DNA from: Gammaproteobacteria bacterium HGW-Gammaproteobacteria-2
GTDB lineage: Bacteria; Pseudomonadota; Gammaproteobacteria; Xanthomonadales; Xanthomonadaceae
Direction: 5' to 3'
DNA: 64,000 nt
NCBI GenBank assembly: GCA_002840015.1
Contig: PGZE01000011.1
Span: 108,284 to 172,283, forward strand
The position numbers and the translations under genes are program-made. A model generated the notes under the pieces. That model was not told the origin of the DNA, ran no database searches, and was given only the letters and a program-made list of their open reading frames with translations. Position 1 is the stretch's first letter. Every line of letters starts with the position of its first letter. This document shows positions 37,885 to 47,825 of the stretch, piece by piece.

Positions 37885-39765
37885 ATGAGTCGATTTACCG
37901 TACTTTGGTCTGTGGCACTGGCCGTTGCGCTGGCTTGTGTGGCTGCAGTGCCGGCGCTGGCGCAGGCACCAGCCGTTGCGCCAGCCTACAAAGCCATCGA
38001 GCGGCCAATCCAGGATGAGTTGATCTACTTCGTGATGCCCGATCGTTTCGCCAATGGCGATGCGGGCAATGATCGCGGCGGCATTGCCGGTGATGCCGAT
38101 CAGCACGGTTTCGACCCCACCCACAAAGGTTTTTTCCACGGCGGTGATTTGCAAGGCCTGCGTGAACGCCTTGCATACCTGCAAGGAATGGGCATCACCA
38201 CGATCTGGGTGACGCCGATTTTCAAGAACAAGGCGGTGCAGGGTGGGCCGGGGCAGCGCAGCGCCGGCTATCACGGTTACTGGATCACCGATTTCACCCA
38301 GGTTGATCCACACCTTGGCGGCAATGCTGAGTTCAAGCGACTGGTCGATGCCGCGCATGCGCGCGGCATGAAGGTGATCATGGATATCGTCACCAACCAT
38401 ACGGCCGATGTGATCCAGTATCGCGAATGCGGCATCAGCGGTGATCTGGCCAGCGGCGATGCCAGCCAGACCTGCCCGTACCGCTCGCTTGCGCAGTACC
38501 CGTACACCACCCGCGGTGGCATTCACGGTGAGCCGATCAATGCCGGTTTTGCCGGCGATGCGCCGGCGCAGCAGACGCAGGAGAACTTCGCCAAACTGCG
38601 CGACCCCGGTTTTGCCTACACCCCGTTCGTGGCGCCGGACGAAGCCAGCGTCAAAGTGCCGGCATGGCTCAACGATCCGATTTATTACCACAATCGCGGC
38701 AACTCGACATTCAAGGACGAAAGCGGGTTGTACGGTGATTTTGCCGGGCTGGACGATCTGTTTACCGAGCACCCGCAGGTGCTCGCCGGCATGATCGACA
38801 TCTACAAGCAGTGGATCACCGAGTTTCATGTGGATGGCTTTCGTATCGATACCGCCAAGCACGTCAACGACAGTTTCTGGCGCGGCTTCATCCCCGCGAT
38901 CCGGGCCCACGCCAAGGCCGAGGGCATCCCCGATTTTTACGTGTTCGGCGAGGTATTCGATCCCGACCCCAAAGCGCTTAGTCGGTTCACGCGCGAGGCG
39001 GCATTCCCGGCAGTGCTCGACTTCGCGTTTCAAAGTGTCTTGCGCGAGGTGATCGCCGATGGCGCAGGCCCGCGCCGGTTGCAGAAATTGTTCAAGGATG
39101 ATGCGTTGTATGCCGATGGCAGCAACGGCGCCGCGATGTTGCCGATCTTCAGTGGCAATCACGACATGGGCCGGATCGGCCACTTCCTGCTGCAAGCGAC
39201 CGCAGGCCGCGCCAGCGATGACGAGCTGCTGCGACGCGCCACCCTCGCCAATGCGCTGCTGCTGTTTTCGCGCGGCGTGCCGGTGATCTATTACGGCGAT
39301 GAGCAGGGCTTTACCGGGGATGGCAACGACCAGGACGCGCGCGAGGACATGTTTCCCAGCCAGGTTGCCAGCTACAACGACAATCGCTTGATTGGCAGCA
39401 AGGCCAGCACCGCCGGTGACAATTTTGATACTGCCCATCCGCTGTATCGGGCGATTGCCGAGATGGCGCAGGTACGACGCGATTATCCGGGGCTTGTACG
39501 CAGCGAGCAGGTCGTACGCATGGCCGGAAAGAAGGCCGGCCTGTATGCATTTTCGCGCATCGACAAGACCCGGAACGAGGAATTTCTGATCGTGATCAAC
39601 ACCGAACCACGCAAGGAGACATTGGAAGTCAGTGTCGGCGGTCAGTTATGGAATCGCCTGATCGGTGAAGGCGAGGCCACTCTGCGTGCCCATCGTGGTC
39701 GGGTGCGGGTTGAACAGCCCGGTTTGTCGTACGTGGTCTATCGCGCAACCCTGGCTGCTGGTTAA
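37885..39765 (+). CDS. GH13 alpha-amylase family enzyme, secreted
   Basis: 626 residues with a signal peptide ending VPALAQAP. Catalytic regions are complete: DIVTNH (region I), GFRIDTAKH with nucleophile Asp322, FGEVF with acid/base Glu356, and SGNHD with Asp427. FFHGGDLQGLRERL and GYHGYW place it with maltodextrin-hydrolysing amylases. It ends with a beta-sandwich C domain. Together with the GH97 gene it would turn starch fragments into glucose in the periplasm. A hairpin terminator follows. Confidence 0.92.
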   Translation: MSRFTVLWSVALAVALACVAAVPALAQAPAVAPAYKAIERPIQDELIYFVMPDRFANGDAGNDRGGIAGDADQHGFDPTHKGFFHGGDLQGLRERLAYLQGMGITTIWVTPIFKNKAVQGGPGQRSAGYHGYWITDFTQVDPHLGGNAEFKRLVDAAHARGMKVIMDIVTNHTADVIQYRECGISGDLASGDASQTCPYRSLAQYPYTTRGGIHGEPINAGFAGDAPAQQTQENFAKLRDPGFAYTPFVAPDEASVKVPAWLNDPIYYHNRGNSTFKDESGLYGDFAGLDDLFTEHPQVLAGMIDIYKQWITEFHVDGFRIDTAKHVNDSFWRGFIPAIRAHAKAEGIPDFYVFGEVFDPDPKALSRFTREAAFPAVLDFAFQSVLREVIADGAGPRRLQKLFKDDALYADGSNGAAMLPIFSGNHDMGRIGHFLLQATAGRASDDELLRRATLANALLLFSRGVPVIYYGDEQGFTGDGNDQDAREDMFPSQVASYNDNRLIGSKASTAGDNFDTAHPLYRAIAEMAQVRRDYPGLVRSEQVVRMAGKKAGLYAFSRIDKTRNEEFLIVINTEPRKETLEVSVGGQLWNRLIGEGEATLRAHRGRVRVEQPGLSYVVYRATLAAG

Positions 39766-39775
39766 GCCGATGGAT

Positions 39776-39798
39776 ACGACGAGAACGTCGTGATTTTG
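39776..39798 (+). terminator. Rho-independent terminator after the amylase gene
   Basis: A perfect stem ACGACG / CGTCGT with AGAA loop at 39776-39791 is followed by GATTTTG. It lies 11 bases after the stop codon and before the convergent gabT. Confidence 0.65.
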
Positions 39799-39882
39799 TA
39801 ACCCTGGAAAAATACGAGATGTCACAGCCGGAGCCGTCACTGGCAATCGCTTGGGTTCAACGCGAGCCGTCACCGCAAAGCA

Positions 39883-41166
39883 TCATCTGCGCACATCGCG
39901 CAAGGCTCGCTCCAGCAGCGCCATGCCTTCCTCAAACACCGCGGTTTCCACGGTTAGCGGCACCAATACACGGATGGTGTTGGCGTACACGCCGCACGAC
40001 AACAAAATCAAGCCCAGATCGGCCGCGCGTGCAGTAAGCGCTTTCGCCGCATCGGGATCGGGGGTGTTGTCGCTGCCAGGCACGATCAACTCAAACGCAC
40101 TCATGCCGCCGAGGCCGCGTATTTCTCCGATACCCAACAAAGTCTCGTGTTGCAACACTTCGATGAAATCGCGCAGCCGCTCGCCCAATGCAGTGGCGCA
40201 CTCCAGCAGGTTTTCGTGCTCGATCGCCTCGAACACCGCCAGCGCGGCGGCGCATGCAACCGGGTTGCCGCCGTAAGTGCCGCCAAGGCCACCCGGTGCC
40301 GGTGCGTCCATGATCTGTGCGCGGCCAACCACTCCGGCCAAAGGCAAGCCACCGCCAATCGACTTGGCGACGGTAATCAGATCCGCAGTGACCTGATAAT
40401 GTTCCATCGCGAACAGCAGGCCGGTGCGGGCAAATCCGCTTTGTACTTCGTCGGCGATCAACACGATGCGGTGCTCATCGCACAGTGCCCGTAGCGCGGT
40501 CATGAACTCTGGCGGGGCGACCACAAAACCGCCTTCGCCCTGCACCGGCTCGATCAGGATCGCCGCCACCCGCGATGGCTCGATGTCGTACTTGAACAGA
40601 TGCGCGATGTCGTCGAGCGCATCGGCCACGCTGACGCCGTGGTAGGCGTGCGGAAAACGCGCGTGGAAAATGTCAGCAGGAAATGGCCCGAAACCGATCT
40701 TGTACGGCACCACTTTGCCGGTCAGCCCCATGCCCAGCAGGGTGCGGCCATGAAAGCCGCCGGTGAACGCGATCACCCCGGGGCGGCCGGTATAGGCGCG
40801 GGCGATCTTCACCGCGTTTTCCACCGCCTCCGCGCCGGTGCTGACGAACACGGATTTTGCCGGCCCGTTGATCGGCGCGCACGCATTGAGCTTTTCCGCC
40901 AGCGCGATATACGGCTCGTATGGCATCACCTGAAAGCAACTGTGGACGAAGGCAGCCAGTTGACGCTCGATCGCGGCCATCACTTTGGGGTGGCGGTGGC
41001 CGGTGTTGAGTACGCCGATGCCGCCGGCAAAGTCGATGTAACGCTGGCCATCGGCGTCCCAGATTTCGGCATTCTGCGCGCGCACCGCGTAACGCTGGGT
41101 GGCATGGCCGACGCCGCGGGCAACGGCGTGTTCGCGGCGTTGCTGCAACTCCTGATTGGCGCTCAT
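39883..41166 (-). CDS. gabT: 4-Aminobutyrate aminotransferase
   Basis: A class III PLP aminotransferase of 427 residues, moving the amino group of GABA to 2-oxoglutarate. Landmarks are FAGGIGVLNTGHRHP, TGAEAVENAVKIAR, EPVQGEGGF, the cofactor Asp in IADEVQSGFARTG and the PLP lysine in TVAKSIGGGLPL. The ATG at 41166 gives usual GabT length. No succinate-semialdehyde dehydrogenase gene is adjacent. It is divergent from the M1 peptidase gene. Confidence 0.92.
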   Translation of the reverse strand: MSANQELQQRREHAVARGVGHATQRYAVRAQNAEIWDADGQRYIDFAGGIGVLNTGHRHPKVMAAIERQLAAFVHSCFQVMPYEPYIALAEKLNACAPINGPAKSVFVSTGAEAVENAVKIARAYTGRPGVIAFTGGFHGRTLLGMGLTGKVVPYKIGFGPFPADIFHARFPHAYHGVSVADALDDIAHLFKYDIEPSRVAAILIEPVQGEGGFVVAPPEFMTALRALCDEHRIVLIADEVQSGFARTGLLFAMEHYQVTADLITVAKSIGGGLPLAGVVGRAQIMDAPAPGGLGGTYGGNPVACAAALAVFEAIEHENLLECATALGERLRDFIEVLQHETLLGIGEIRGLGGMSAFELIVPGSDNTPDPDAAKALTARAADLGLILLSCGVYANTIRVLVPLTVETAVFEEGMALLERALRDVRR

Positions 41167-41185
41167 CACATCGCTCCGTTGCGGT

Positions 41186-41214
41186 TTATAAAGCGCAGTG
41201 TCAAATAAAATCAA
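41186..41214 (-). promoter_or_regulatory. Sigma-70 type promoter of gabT
   Basis: On the minus strand TTGATT (41214-41209) and TTATAA (41191-41186) are separated by 17 bases, 20 bases before the ATG. Confidence 0.5.
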
Positions 41215-41304
41215 CACTACTGCAAGTCGCTTCAGCGCATGCAATGCGTCCTTGCGCAATCGGGCGTTGACAGGCAGGATTTAACATTCATTCAGGAGGT
41301 AGTT

Positions 41305-43533
41305 ATGGACGCAATTCGAACACACAATGCCTTGCGATCAGTGCTGATTGCGCTAGCGCTGGGCTTGGGGTTGTCGGTTTGGGCGCAAGCTCCTGGATCG
41401 GACGAAGTGTTGGCGCTGGCTGCGCCGATCGCTGCTGAGCCAATTCCCGAAATCGCGCTGGCCGCTGCTGATGCCGCCGCCGTGCGCGAACCCAGCCGTG
41501 CCGATGCCTGGGGCGGTGCGCGTACTGGCGAGGAGGCCACACTGTCCGATCGCGTGGTCAACTATGCCATCGAAGCCAGTCTCGACCCGGACGCGCACAC
41601 GATGCAAGGCCGGCAACGGCTGACTTGGCGCAACCGCAGTGCGCGACCGGTGGCTTCGGTTTACCTGCATTTGTATCTCAATGCGTTTGAAGGTCCGGGC
41701 AGCCTGTTTTTCAGCGAACAGCGCGAGCGTGGCTTCGGTTTTCGCAGCGAAGTGCCGATGGATGATGGCGAGTGGGGTTACACCGAGCTCAAGCGCGTCG
41801 AGCAGGGTGGTATCGCGGTGCCGTGGCAGTTCGTGCATCCCGATGGTGGCCCGGAAAGCGATCACACGGTGGTTCGCCTCGACCTGCCCGAGCCGGTGGC
41901 GCCCGGCACCAGCACCACTCTGGAAATCGATTTCTTCAACCAGTTGCCGCGCGTGGTTGCCCGTACCGGCTACTTCGGCAGCTTTCATCTGGTGGCGCAG
42001 TGGTTCCCGAAAATTGCGGTGCTGGAATTGCCCGGCGAGCGCGGCGCCAGCGCACCGCGCTGGAATGCCCATGCCTTCCATTTGCACAGCGAGTTCTATG
42101 CCGATTTTGGCTTGTTCGATGTGTACATCACTGTGCCCGAGGGCTACCGTGTTGGCGCCACTGGCGAATTGCAGGGCGAACCCACGATTACCGACGGCAA
42201 GGCCACCTGGCATTTCGTGCAGGGTGATGTGATCGACTTCGCCTTCACCGCCGATAAGCGCTTCGCCGAACCGCTGGTGGGTTACTACGAAGGTGAAGGC
42301 AGCCCGAAGGTGACGGTGCAGGTGCTGTTTCCGCCCGAATATGCCAGCAATGCCGCGCCGGTGCTCAAAGCCACCATTGATTCACTGGAATATTTCTCGC
42401 GCACGCTGGGTGCGTATCCGTATCGCACGGTCACCGCTGTCATCCCGCCGTACAACGCCGGTGAAGCGGCCGGCATGGAGTATCCGACATTTTTCACTGC
42501 TGATAGCTACGACGATGTCACCCCCGGCACCCTCAACGCGCATGGACTGGATTTCGTCACCATCCACGAGTTCGGCCACGGCTATTTCATGGGCCTGTTG
42601 GCATCCAACGAGTTCGAAGAGCCGATGCTCGACGAGGGCCTCAACGAATATTGGAACAACCGCATGTTGAGCGAGCGTGGGCAGGGCGTACCGTTGGCCA
42701 ACCGCCTGCTGAAGCGACTGGGTTTCAACGCCCAGTTTCCACAATTCCAGGCCGAGCGCATGGGGGCAATGCTGCGCGAGCCAGCCGATGGCATTGGTGC
42801 CAACTCCTGGGAGCGCATGTCCAGCTCCAGCTATGGTTCGGTGTATTCGCGTACCGCCACCGTGATGCGTGATCTGGAGGCGCAACTGGGCACCGAGGCC
42901 ACACAAAAGGCGTTCAAGGCCTATTACGCGCGTTGGTCGTTTCGTCACCCGAGCATTGCCGATCTGCGCGAAACGCTGGCCGAGGTCAGTGGTCAACGCG
43001 CACTGGTCGAGCGCGTATTCGCGCAGCAGGTTTACGCCGCCAGCAAGGTGGATGATCGCATCGCCGAGTTCGCCAGTGACGAAGTGCTGCCGCAGCCGGG
43101 CACGCAACTGATCGATTTCCAGCGCAGTGAGTTGGACAGCGATGCGATTGACGAGCAGATCAGCGCCACGCGCAAGGAATGGAAGAAGGCCAATCCCGAT
43201 GCCAAAGAAGGTACTGGCCCGTATCCGTTCCTTACCCGCGTACTGGTTGCCCGCCAGGGCGCGGCAGTACCGCAGACCTTGCGCGTGATCTTTGCTGACG
43301 GCAGCGAGGAAACCGCACGATTCGATAGCGACCAACGCTGGCAACGCTTCAGTTGGAGCAAGCCGGTACGCGCGCTGTCGGCACAACTCGACCCCGAGCA
43401 GCAGCATTACCTCGATGTCAGCAAGGCCGATGATGGCCGTACGCTGGAACCGGATAAAACCCTGGCGCGGCGCTGGAGCAGCGATGCTGCCGCCTTCCTG
43501 CAAAATCTATATGCCTTGTTGGTGACCCTATGA
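41305..43533 (+). CDS. M1 family zinc metallopeptidase, exported
   Basis: 742 residues from an ATG with AGGAGGT six bases upstream. A signal peptide (LIALALGLGLSVWAQ) is followed by the M1 N-terminal beta domain. The zinc site is H421-E-F-G-H425 with third ligand Glu444 (LDEGLNEYW), the correct 18-residue spacing. The substrate-binding GxMEN-type motif reads GMEYP here, so classical aminopeptidase activity is uncertain. The C-terminal region is short and lacks the ERAP-like helical domain. Its stop overlaps the following membrane-protein gene by 4 bases, so the two are probably translated together. Confidence 0.88.
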   Translation: MDAIRTHNALRSVLIALALGLGLSVWAQAPGSDEVLALAAPIAAEPIPEIALAAADAAAVREPSRADAWGGARTGEEATLSDRVVNYAIEASLDPDAHTMQGRQRLTWRNRSARPVASVYLHLYLNAFEGPGSLFFSEQRERGFGFRSEVPMDDGEWGYTELKRVEQGGIAVPWQFVHPDGGPESDHTVVRLDLPEPVAPGTSTTLEIDFFNQLPRVVARTGYFGSFHLVAQWFPKIAVLELPGERGASAPRWNAHAFHLHSEFYADFGLFDVYITVPEGYRVGATGELQGEPTITDGKATWHFVQGDVIDFAFTADKRFAEPLVGYYEGEGSPKVTVQVLFPPEYASNAAPVLKATIDSLEYFSRTLGAYPYRTVTAVIPPYNAGEAAGMEYPTFFTADSYDDVTPGTLNAHGLDFVTIHEFGHGYFMGLLASNEFEEPMLDEGLNEYWNNRMLSERGQGVPLANRLLKRLGFNAQFPQFQAERMGAMLREPADGIGANSWERMSSSSYGSVYSRTATVMRDLEAQLGTEATQKAFKAYYARWSFRHPSIADLRETLAEVSGQRALVERVFAQQVYAASKVDDRIAEFASDEVLPQPGTQLIDFQRSELDSDAIDEQISATRKEWKKANPDAKEGTGPYPFLTRVLVARQGAAVPQTLRVIFADGSEETARFDSDQRWQRFSWSKPVRALSAQLDPEQQHYLDVSKADDGRTLEPDKTLARRWSSDAAAFLQNLYALLVTL

Positions 43534-44414
43534 ATACGCCATTGCGTCAATCGGCCGCATCCATCGTTTTTCACAGCGCGCGCAGCATGTTGCAGTGGCG
43601 ATTATTGCTGCTCTGGTTGCTGGCATTGCTGCTACCCACCGCCATTGCCGTGCTGCCGATAACGCGCCTGCTCGGCCAGCACTTTGATTACGCGGTGCAG
43701 GCACCGCAATGGGCCACGCACTTCGATGGCATCGCCTTGGCCGAACTGGTCAACGTATTTTCCGGCAACACCGGCACAGCAGTGAGCAGTGCAGTATTGC
43801 TCGGCGTGATGTTCAGCCTGCTGCTGTCGCCTTGGCTCACGGCTACCGTGTTCGTTGCGGTTCGTGCGCACACGACGCCTGGATTCACTGCGTTGCTCAT
43901 CGGCGGCATCAAGGAATACGGCCGCTTCTTTCGCATGCTGCTATGGGCGTTGCTGCCCATGGGCATCGCCATGGCGATTTATGCTGCGTTGTCGGGCATG
44001 GCGGATGACTATGCCGAAAAAGCCATCCTCGAAGCAGACGCCAAACACATCGGCTGGCTGGCGCTGGCCGGTGGTGGCTTTTTCTTGTTGCTTGCGCATG
44101 CCAGCGTGGAAACTGGCCGCGCCTGGCTCGGCATCGATCAGTCCAAACACTCGGCCATTCGCGCCTGGTGGCGCGGTGGTCGGCTGTTGTTGCGGCGGCC
44201 GTTGAGCGTGCTCGGTATCTACCTGCTCAGCACCGTGATCACCGCGCTGATTTACTTGCCGTTGTTGCTGTTGCGCGCACACACCCCCGCCGTTGGTGCA
44301 TTTGGTCTGCTCGCTGCATTCGTGCTTGCCCAACTGGCCGTTGCGGTCTTGGCCTGGGGCCGCGCCGTTCGTCTGGCTGGCCTCGGGGCACTGGTAAAGC
44401 AGCAGTTGCCGTAA
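43530..44414 (+). CDS. Polytopic membrane protein of unknown function coupled to the M1 peptidase
   Basis: 294 residues with about six hydrophobic helices (LLLLWLLALLLPTAIAVL, AVLLGVMFSLLLSPWLTATV, FFRMLLWALLPMGIAMAIYA, GWLALAGGGFFLLLAHA, LSVLGIYLLSTVITALIYL, LLAAFVLAQLAVAVLAWG). No known motif is recognised. The fold type resembles small integral proteins of the glycerophosphoryl-diester-phosphodiesterase membrane-domain kind, but I would not assign it. The ATG overlaps the peptidase stop (ATGA), pointing to a joint function. Confidence 0.7.
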   Translation: MNTPLRQSAASIVFHSARSMLQWRLLLLWLLALLLPTAIAVLPITRLLGQHFDYAVQAPQWATHFDGIALAELVNVFSGNTGTAVSSAVLLGVMFSLLLSPWLTATVFVAVRAHTTPGFTALLIGGIKEYGRFFRMLLWALLPMGIAMAIYAALSGMADDYAEKAILEADAKHIGWLALAGGGFFLLLAHASVETGRAWLGIDQSKHSAIRAWWRGGRLLLRRPLSVLGIYLLSTVITALIYLPLLLLRAHTPAVGAFGLLAAFVLAQLAVAVLAWGRAVRLAGLGALVKQQLP

Positions 44415-44487
44415 GCAGGCATTGCATGGGCGCGGCTCTGCGCTCCCCGCAATACTGCTCATTCAGACCACAAGCCATCAGGCCGAC

Positions 44488-44520
44488 ACCCCAGCGCAAG
44501 CTGGGGTCCATTTTGATTTT
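44488..44520 (+). terminator. Terminator-like hairpin with T-rich tail
   Basis: A perfect stem ACCCCAGC / GCTGGGGT with GCAA loop (44488-44507) is followed by CCATTTTGATTTTT. A second hairpin, ATTCCAGC / GCTGGAAT (44546-44565), lies 38 bases on. Both also look like dispersed palindromic repeats. They sit between convergent gene units. Confidence 0.6.
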
Positions 44521-44588
44521 TCGTTACGAATCGAGATCAACATGGATTCCAGCTTTCGCTGGAATGACGAACTCGAAATCCATGGCGG

Positions 44589-45839
44589 CTAGCCGTGCCG
44601 CACCTGGCCTTCGCCGCGCACCACCCAGCGTTCAATGGTGAGCGCGGCCAGGCCCATCGGGCCATAGGCATGCACCCGTGAGGTGGAGATGCCGATTTCA
44701 GCGCCGAGGCCCAACTCACCGCCATCGCTGAACCGCGATGAGGCGTTTACCATCACTACCGCCGAACGCAAGCCGTGGATGAAACGCTCGGCGGCATCGG
44801 CATCGCGAGTGGCGATCACTTCGGTGTGATCGGAGCCGTGCTGCTGGATGTGGGCGATGGCTTGATCGATATCATCGACCACGCGCACGGCCAGGATGCG
44901 ATCAAGAAACTCGGCGCCAAAATCGCTTTCGTTGGCCGGCACCACGCCGGCATAAATCGCGTGGGTTTGCGGGCAGCCGCGCACCTGCACGCCGAGCGCA
45001 CGCAGGCGCACCACGGCGTTGGGGATGAAGGTGGCTGCGATATCGCGATGCACCAGCATCGTTTCCAGCGCGTTGCATACCGCTGGGCGGGTTGTCTTGC
45101 CGTCGATCAGCAGTTTCAGCGCCAATGCCGGGTCGGCGCTGGCATCGACAAACAAGTGGCAGACACCTTTGTAATGCTGGATCACCGGCACCCGTGCGTT
45201 GTCGGTAACGAAACGGATCAGGCCTTCACCACCGCGTGGAATCACCAGATCGATCAAGCCCTGCGCCTGCACCAACTCGCGGATGCGCTCACGGTCGGTA
45301 TCAGTAATCAGGGTGAGCGCGGCTTCGGGCACGCCGTGCGCAGCCAGCGCGCCATGCAGGGCCGCGGCAATCGCAAGGTTGGAATGCAGCGCCTCGCTGC
45401 CACCGCGCAGCACTACCGCGTTGCCGGCCATCAGGCACAGGCTGGCGGCATCGGCGGTGACGTTTGGCCGGGCTTCGTAGATCATCGCGACTACGCCGAG
45501 CGGGATGCGTACGCGCTGCACGGTGAGGCCGTTGGGGCGCTGCTCGCTGTGGGTGATCTCGCCTACCGGATCGGGCAACTCGGCAATCTGGTTGAGGGCG
45601 GCAACCACGGCATCCAGCCGCGACGGGTTCAGTCGCAGTCGATCGATCAGCGCCGCATTTTGTTTCGCTTCGTTGGCGGCATCCACATCGCGTGCGTTGG
45701 CGGTGAGGATGGCATCGCGGCCATCGGCCAGCGCTTGCGCCATGGCGTGGATCAGGGCGCGTTTGGCCTCGCTGCCCATGGCGGCGATGACTTGCGCTGC
45801 CGCACGTGCGGCATGCAGTTGTTCATTGAGGTTGGTCAA
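44589..45839 (-). CDS. proA: Gamma-glutamyl phosphate reductase
   Basis: 416 residues. It reduces gamma-glutamyl phosphate to glutamate semialdehyde with NADPH in proline synthesis. [17 protein letters not shown], the catalytic Cys in [12 protein letters not shown] and GPMGLAALT near the end are typical. It overlaps proB by 4 bases. Confidence 0.97.
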   Translation of the reverse strand: MTNLNEQLHAARAAAQVIAAMGSEAKRALIHAMAQALADGRDAILTANARDVDAANEAKQNAALIDRLRLNPSRLDAVVAALNQIAELPDPVGEITHSEQRPNGLTVQRVRIPLGVVAMIYEARPNVTADAASLCLMAGNAVVLRGGSEALHSNLAIAAALHGALAAHGVPEAALTLITDTDRERIRELVQAQGLIDLVIPRGGEGLIRFVTDNARVPVIQHYKGVCHLFVDASADPALALKLLIDGKTTRPAVCNALETMLVHRDIAATFIPNAVVRLRALGVQVRGCPQTHAIYAGVVPANESDFGAEFLDRILAVRVVDDIDQAIAHIQQHGSDHTEVIATRDADAAERFIHGLRSAVVMVNASSRFSDGGELGLGAEIGISTSRVHAYGPMGLAALTIERWVVRGEGQVRHG

Positions 45840-47005
45840 GTCGCACTCCGGGGATTGAGCAAAACAAGATCGTCACGATGCACCAGTTCGGGAGTGTAGG
45901 CATAGCCCAGGCGCACACCGATTTCGTCGCTGCGTGTGCCGATCAGGCGATTGCATTCGCTGGCGTTGTACTGGCAAAGGCCGCGCGCCACCGCCACCTC
46001 GACACCGCGTTTGATATACGTCACTTGCACTGCATCGCCACGCGCGAACTCGCCATGCACCGCCACCAGGCCACGCGGCAACAACGAGGCGCCACGTTCG
46101 GCGATGGCTTTGGCAGCACCGCTATCAACCTGCAGGCGGCCGGCAGCCGGTGGCAGGTTTTTCAGCCAGGTTTTGCGTGCGGCAACGCGGCTGCGCGGGT
46201 GATCGAAACGGGTACCGATCAGGCGGTTGGTTTGCAGGGCTTCGAGCGCAACATGTGAAGTGCCGTTGATCACCACGGTGGTAATGCCAGCTTCGCCGGC
46301 CCGTGCTGCGGCATCGAGTTTGGTGGCCATGCCGCCAGTGCCAACGTTGCTGCCGGCACCGCCGGCGGCAGCGCGCAGGGCTGGGGTGATTCGGCGCACG
46401 CGCAGGATCGGTTGCGCCTGTGCATCACGGCGCGGGTCGCGATCAAACAGGCCATCGACATCGGACAGCAGCACCAGCAGGTCGGCCTGCATCAGTATGG
46501 CAACGTGCGCGGCCAGGTTGTCGTTGTCGCCGAGCTTGAGTTCATCAACGGCAACGGTATCGTTTTCGTTGATCACCGGAACCGCACCCAGCGCCAGCAG
46601 GCCACGCAGGGTGGCGCGCGCATTGAGATAACGGCGGCGGTTGCGCAGGTCGTCGTGGGTAAGCAACACCTGCGCCACCGGTTGATCGAAAAAACGCTGC
46701 CACAGCGCGACCACGCCGACCTGGCCCAATGCCGCCAGTGCCTGCCGTGCCGGCAGCGCATTGCTGGTCTTGGGGTCTGCCGACCCCAAGACCGCCCGCC
46801 CGGCAGCGACGGCACCCGAAGACACCAGCAATACCTCATGCCCGGAAGCGATAAGGCGTGACACCGCAAGGCCGATGGCGCTGGCATAGCGCGTGCTCAA
46901 ACCACTATCACCGGCAACCAGACTGCTACCCACCTTGATAACGGCGCGCCGCCACGGTGGCAGGCGTTGCACTTTGAAACGCGCGGTTTTCATTGTGGCG
47001 TTCAA
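45836..47005 (-). CDS. proB: Glutamate 5-kinase with PUA domain
   Basis: 389 residues. An amino-acid kinase domain ([37 protein letters not shown]) is followed from about residue 285 by a C-terminal PUA domain. It catalyses the first, proline-inhibited step of proline synthesis. ATG at 47005 overlaps the crotonase stop; another ATG four codons on is possible. A long perfect hairpin (46766-46793) is embedded in the coding sequence at GSADPKTS. Confidence 0.96.
   Translation of the reverse strand: MNATMKTARFKVQRLPPWRRAVIKVGSSLVAGDSGLSTRYASAIGLAVSRLIASGHEVLLVSSGAVAAGRAVLGSADPKTSNALPARQALAALGQVGVVALWQRFFDQPVAQVLLTHDDLRNRRRYLNARATLRGLLALGAVPVINENDTVAVDELKLGDNDNLAAHVAILMQADLLVLLSDVDGLFDRDPRRDAQAQPILRVRRITPALRAAAGGAGSNVGTGGMATKLDAAARAGEAGITTVVINGTSHVALEALQTNRLIGTRFDHPRSRVAARKTWLKNLPPAAGRLQVDSGAAKAIAERGASLLPRGLVAVHGEFARGDAVQVTYIKRGVEVAVARGLCQYNASECNRLIGTRSDEIGVRLGYAYTPELVHRDDLVLLNPRSAT
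46766..46793. repeat. Perfect 12-bp-stem inverted repeat inside proB
   Basis: GGTCTTGGGGTC, loop TGCC, then GACCCCAAGACC. It lies within the codons for SADPKTS, at a length-variable loop of ProB. Confidence 0.8.
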
Positions 47006-47817
47006 CGCCCCTTGAACGCGGGCGTGCGTTTTTCGATGAAGGCGCGCATCGCTTCGGCAAAATCTTCGGACTGCATCAGCATGCCGTTGAGGGTAGCGGC
47101 TTCGCGGTTGCCGTCTGCCACATCGGCGGCAATACGGGCATTCATCACCTGCTTGATACCCGCCACCACCAGCGGCGGATTGGCGGCAATGCGTGCGGCC
47201 AGCACACGTGCGGCATTGAGCAGGGCAGTGGAATCGGCAAACATCTGGGTGACCAGACCAATGCGCGCAGCGGTAGCGGCGTCGATCTCATCGCCGGTGA
47301 GCGCCAGTTGCCGCGTCCAGGCTTCACCAATCAGATGCGGCAGCCGGGTAAGGCCGCCGAGATCGGCGACGATGCCAACATTCACCTCGCGCAAGGCGAA
47401 GTGGGCGCTGGCACTGGCGATGCGGATGTCGCATGCCGCCGCCATTTCGATACCGGCACCGATGCACCAGCCATCGATGGCGGCGATCACCGGCAAGCGG
47501 CTGGCGGCGAGCGCGGCGAAGCCACTATGCATCTGCCGTGCCAGCGTAATGATGGCGGCACGGCCAGCGGCGCCATTGCCCAGGATCGGCTGCAATTGTG
47601 CGGCCATCGCCGGCAGATCGAGCCCGTAACTGAAGTGCTCGCCACTGCCGCGCACGATGATCGCACGCACCGCGTCATCGGCTTCAATCTGCGCTACCGC
47701 CTGCGGCAACTCGCGCCAGAAATCCGGGCCCATGGCATTGCCACGGCCCGGGCCGAGCAAGACCAACTCGGCCACCGCACCCTGGCCCTCGATCCGCAGC
47801 GATTGCAACGTATCCAT
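47002..47817 (-). CDS. Crotonase family protein, dienoyl-CoA isomerase-like
   Basis: 271 residues from ATG at 47817. The oxyanion-hole regions SYGLDLPAM and WCIGAGIEMAAACDIRIAS are present. REVNVGIVADLGGLTRLP resembles the region of delta3,5-delta2,4-dienoyl-CoA isomerase (ECH1) in which acidic catalytic residues occur, rather than the Glu/Glu pair of enoyl-CoA hydratase. It could help oxidise unsaturated fatty acids, but its place between a BI-1 gene and proB gives no pathway context. Confidence 0.8.
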   Translation of the reverse strand: MDTLQSLRIEGQGAVAELVLLGPGRGNAMGPDFWRELPQAVAQIEADDAVRAIIVRGSGEHFSYGLDLPAMAAQLQPILGNGAAGRAAIITLARQMHSGFAALAASRLPVIAAIDGWCIGAGIEMAAACDIRIASASAHFALREVNVGIVADLGGLTRLPHLIGEAWTRQLALTGDEIDAATAARIGLVTQMFADSTALLNAARVLAARIAANPPLVVAGIKQVMNARIAADVADGNREAATLNGMLMQSEDFAEAMRAFIEKRTPAFKGR

Positions 47818-47825
47818 CGCGAGAA

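Noticed and set aside
37852..39438. Minus-strand open frame of 528 codons opposite the amylase
   Set aside because: It shadows a GH13 gene with all catalytic motifs; no domain of its own.
41268..41300. TTGACA as -35 box for the M1 peptidase gene
   Set aside because: No acceptable -10 box at 16-18 bases; the sequence before the gene is otherwise unremarkable.
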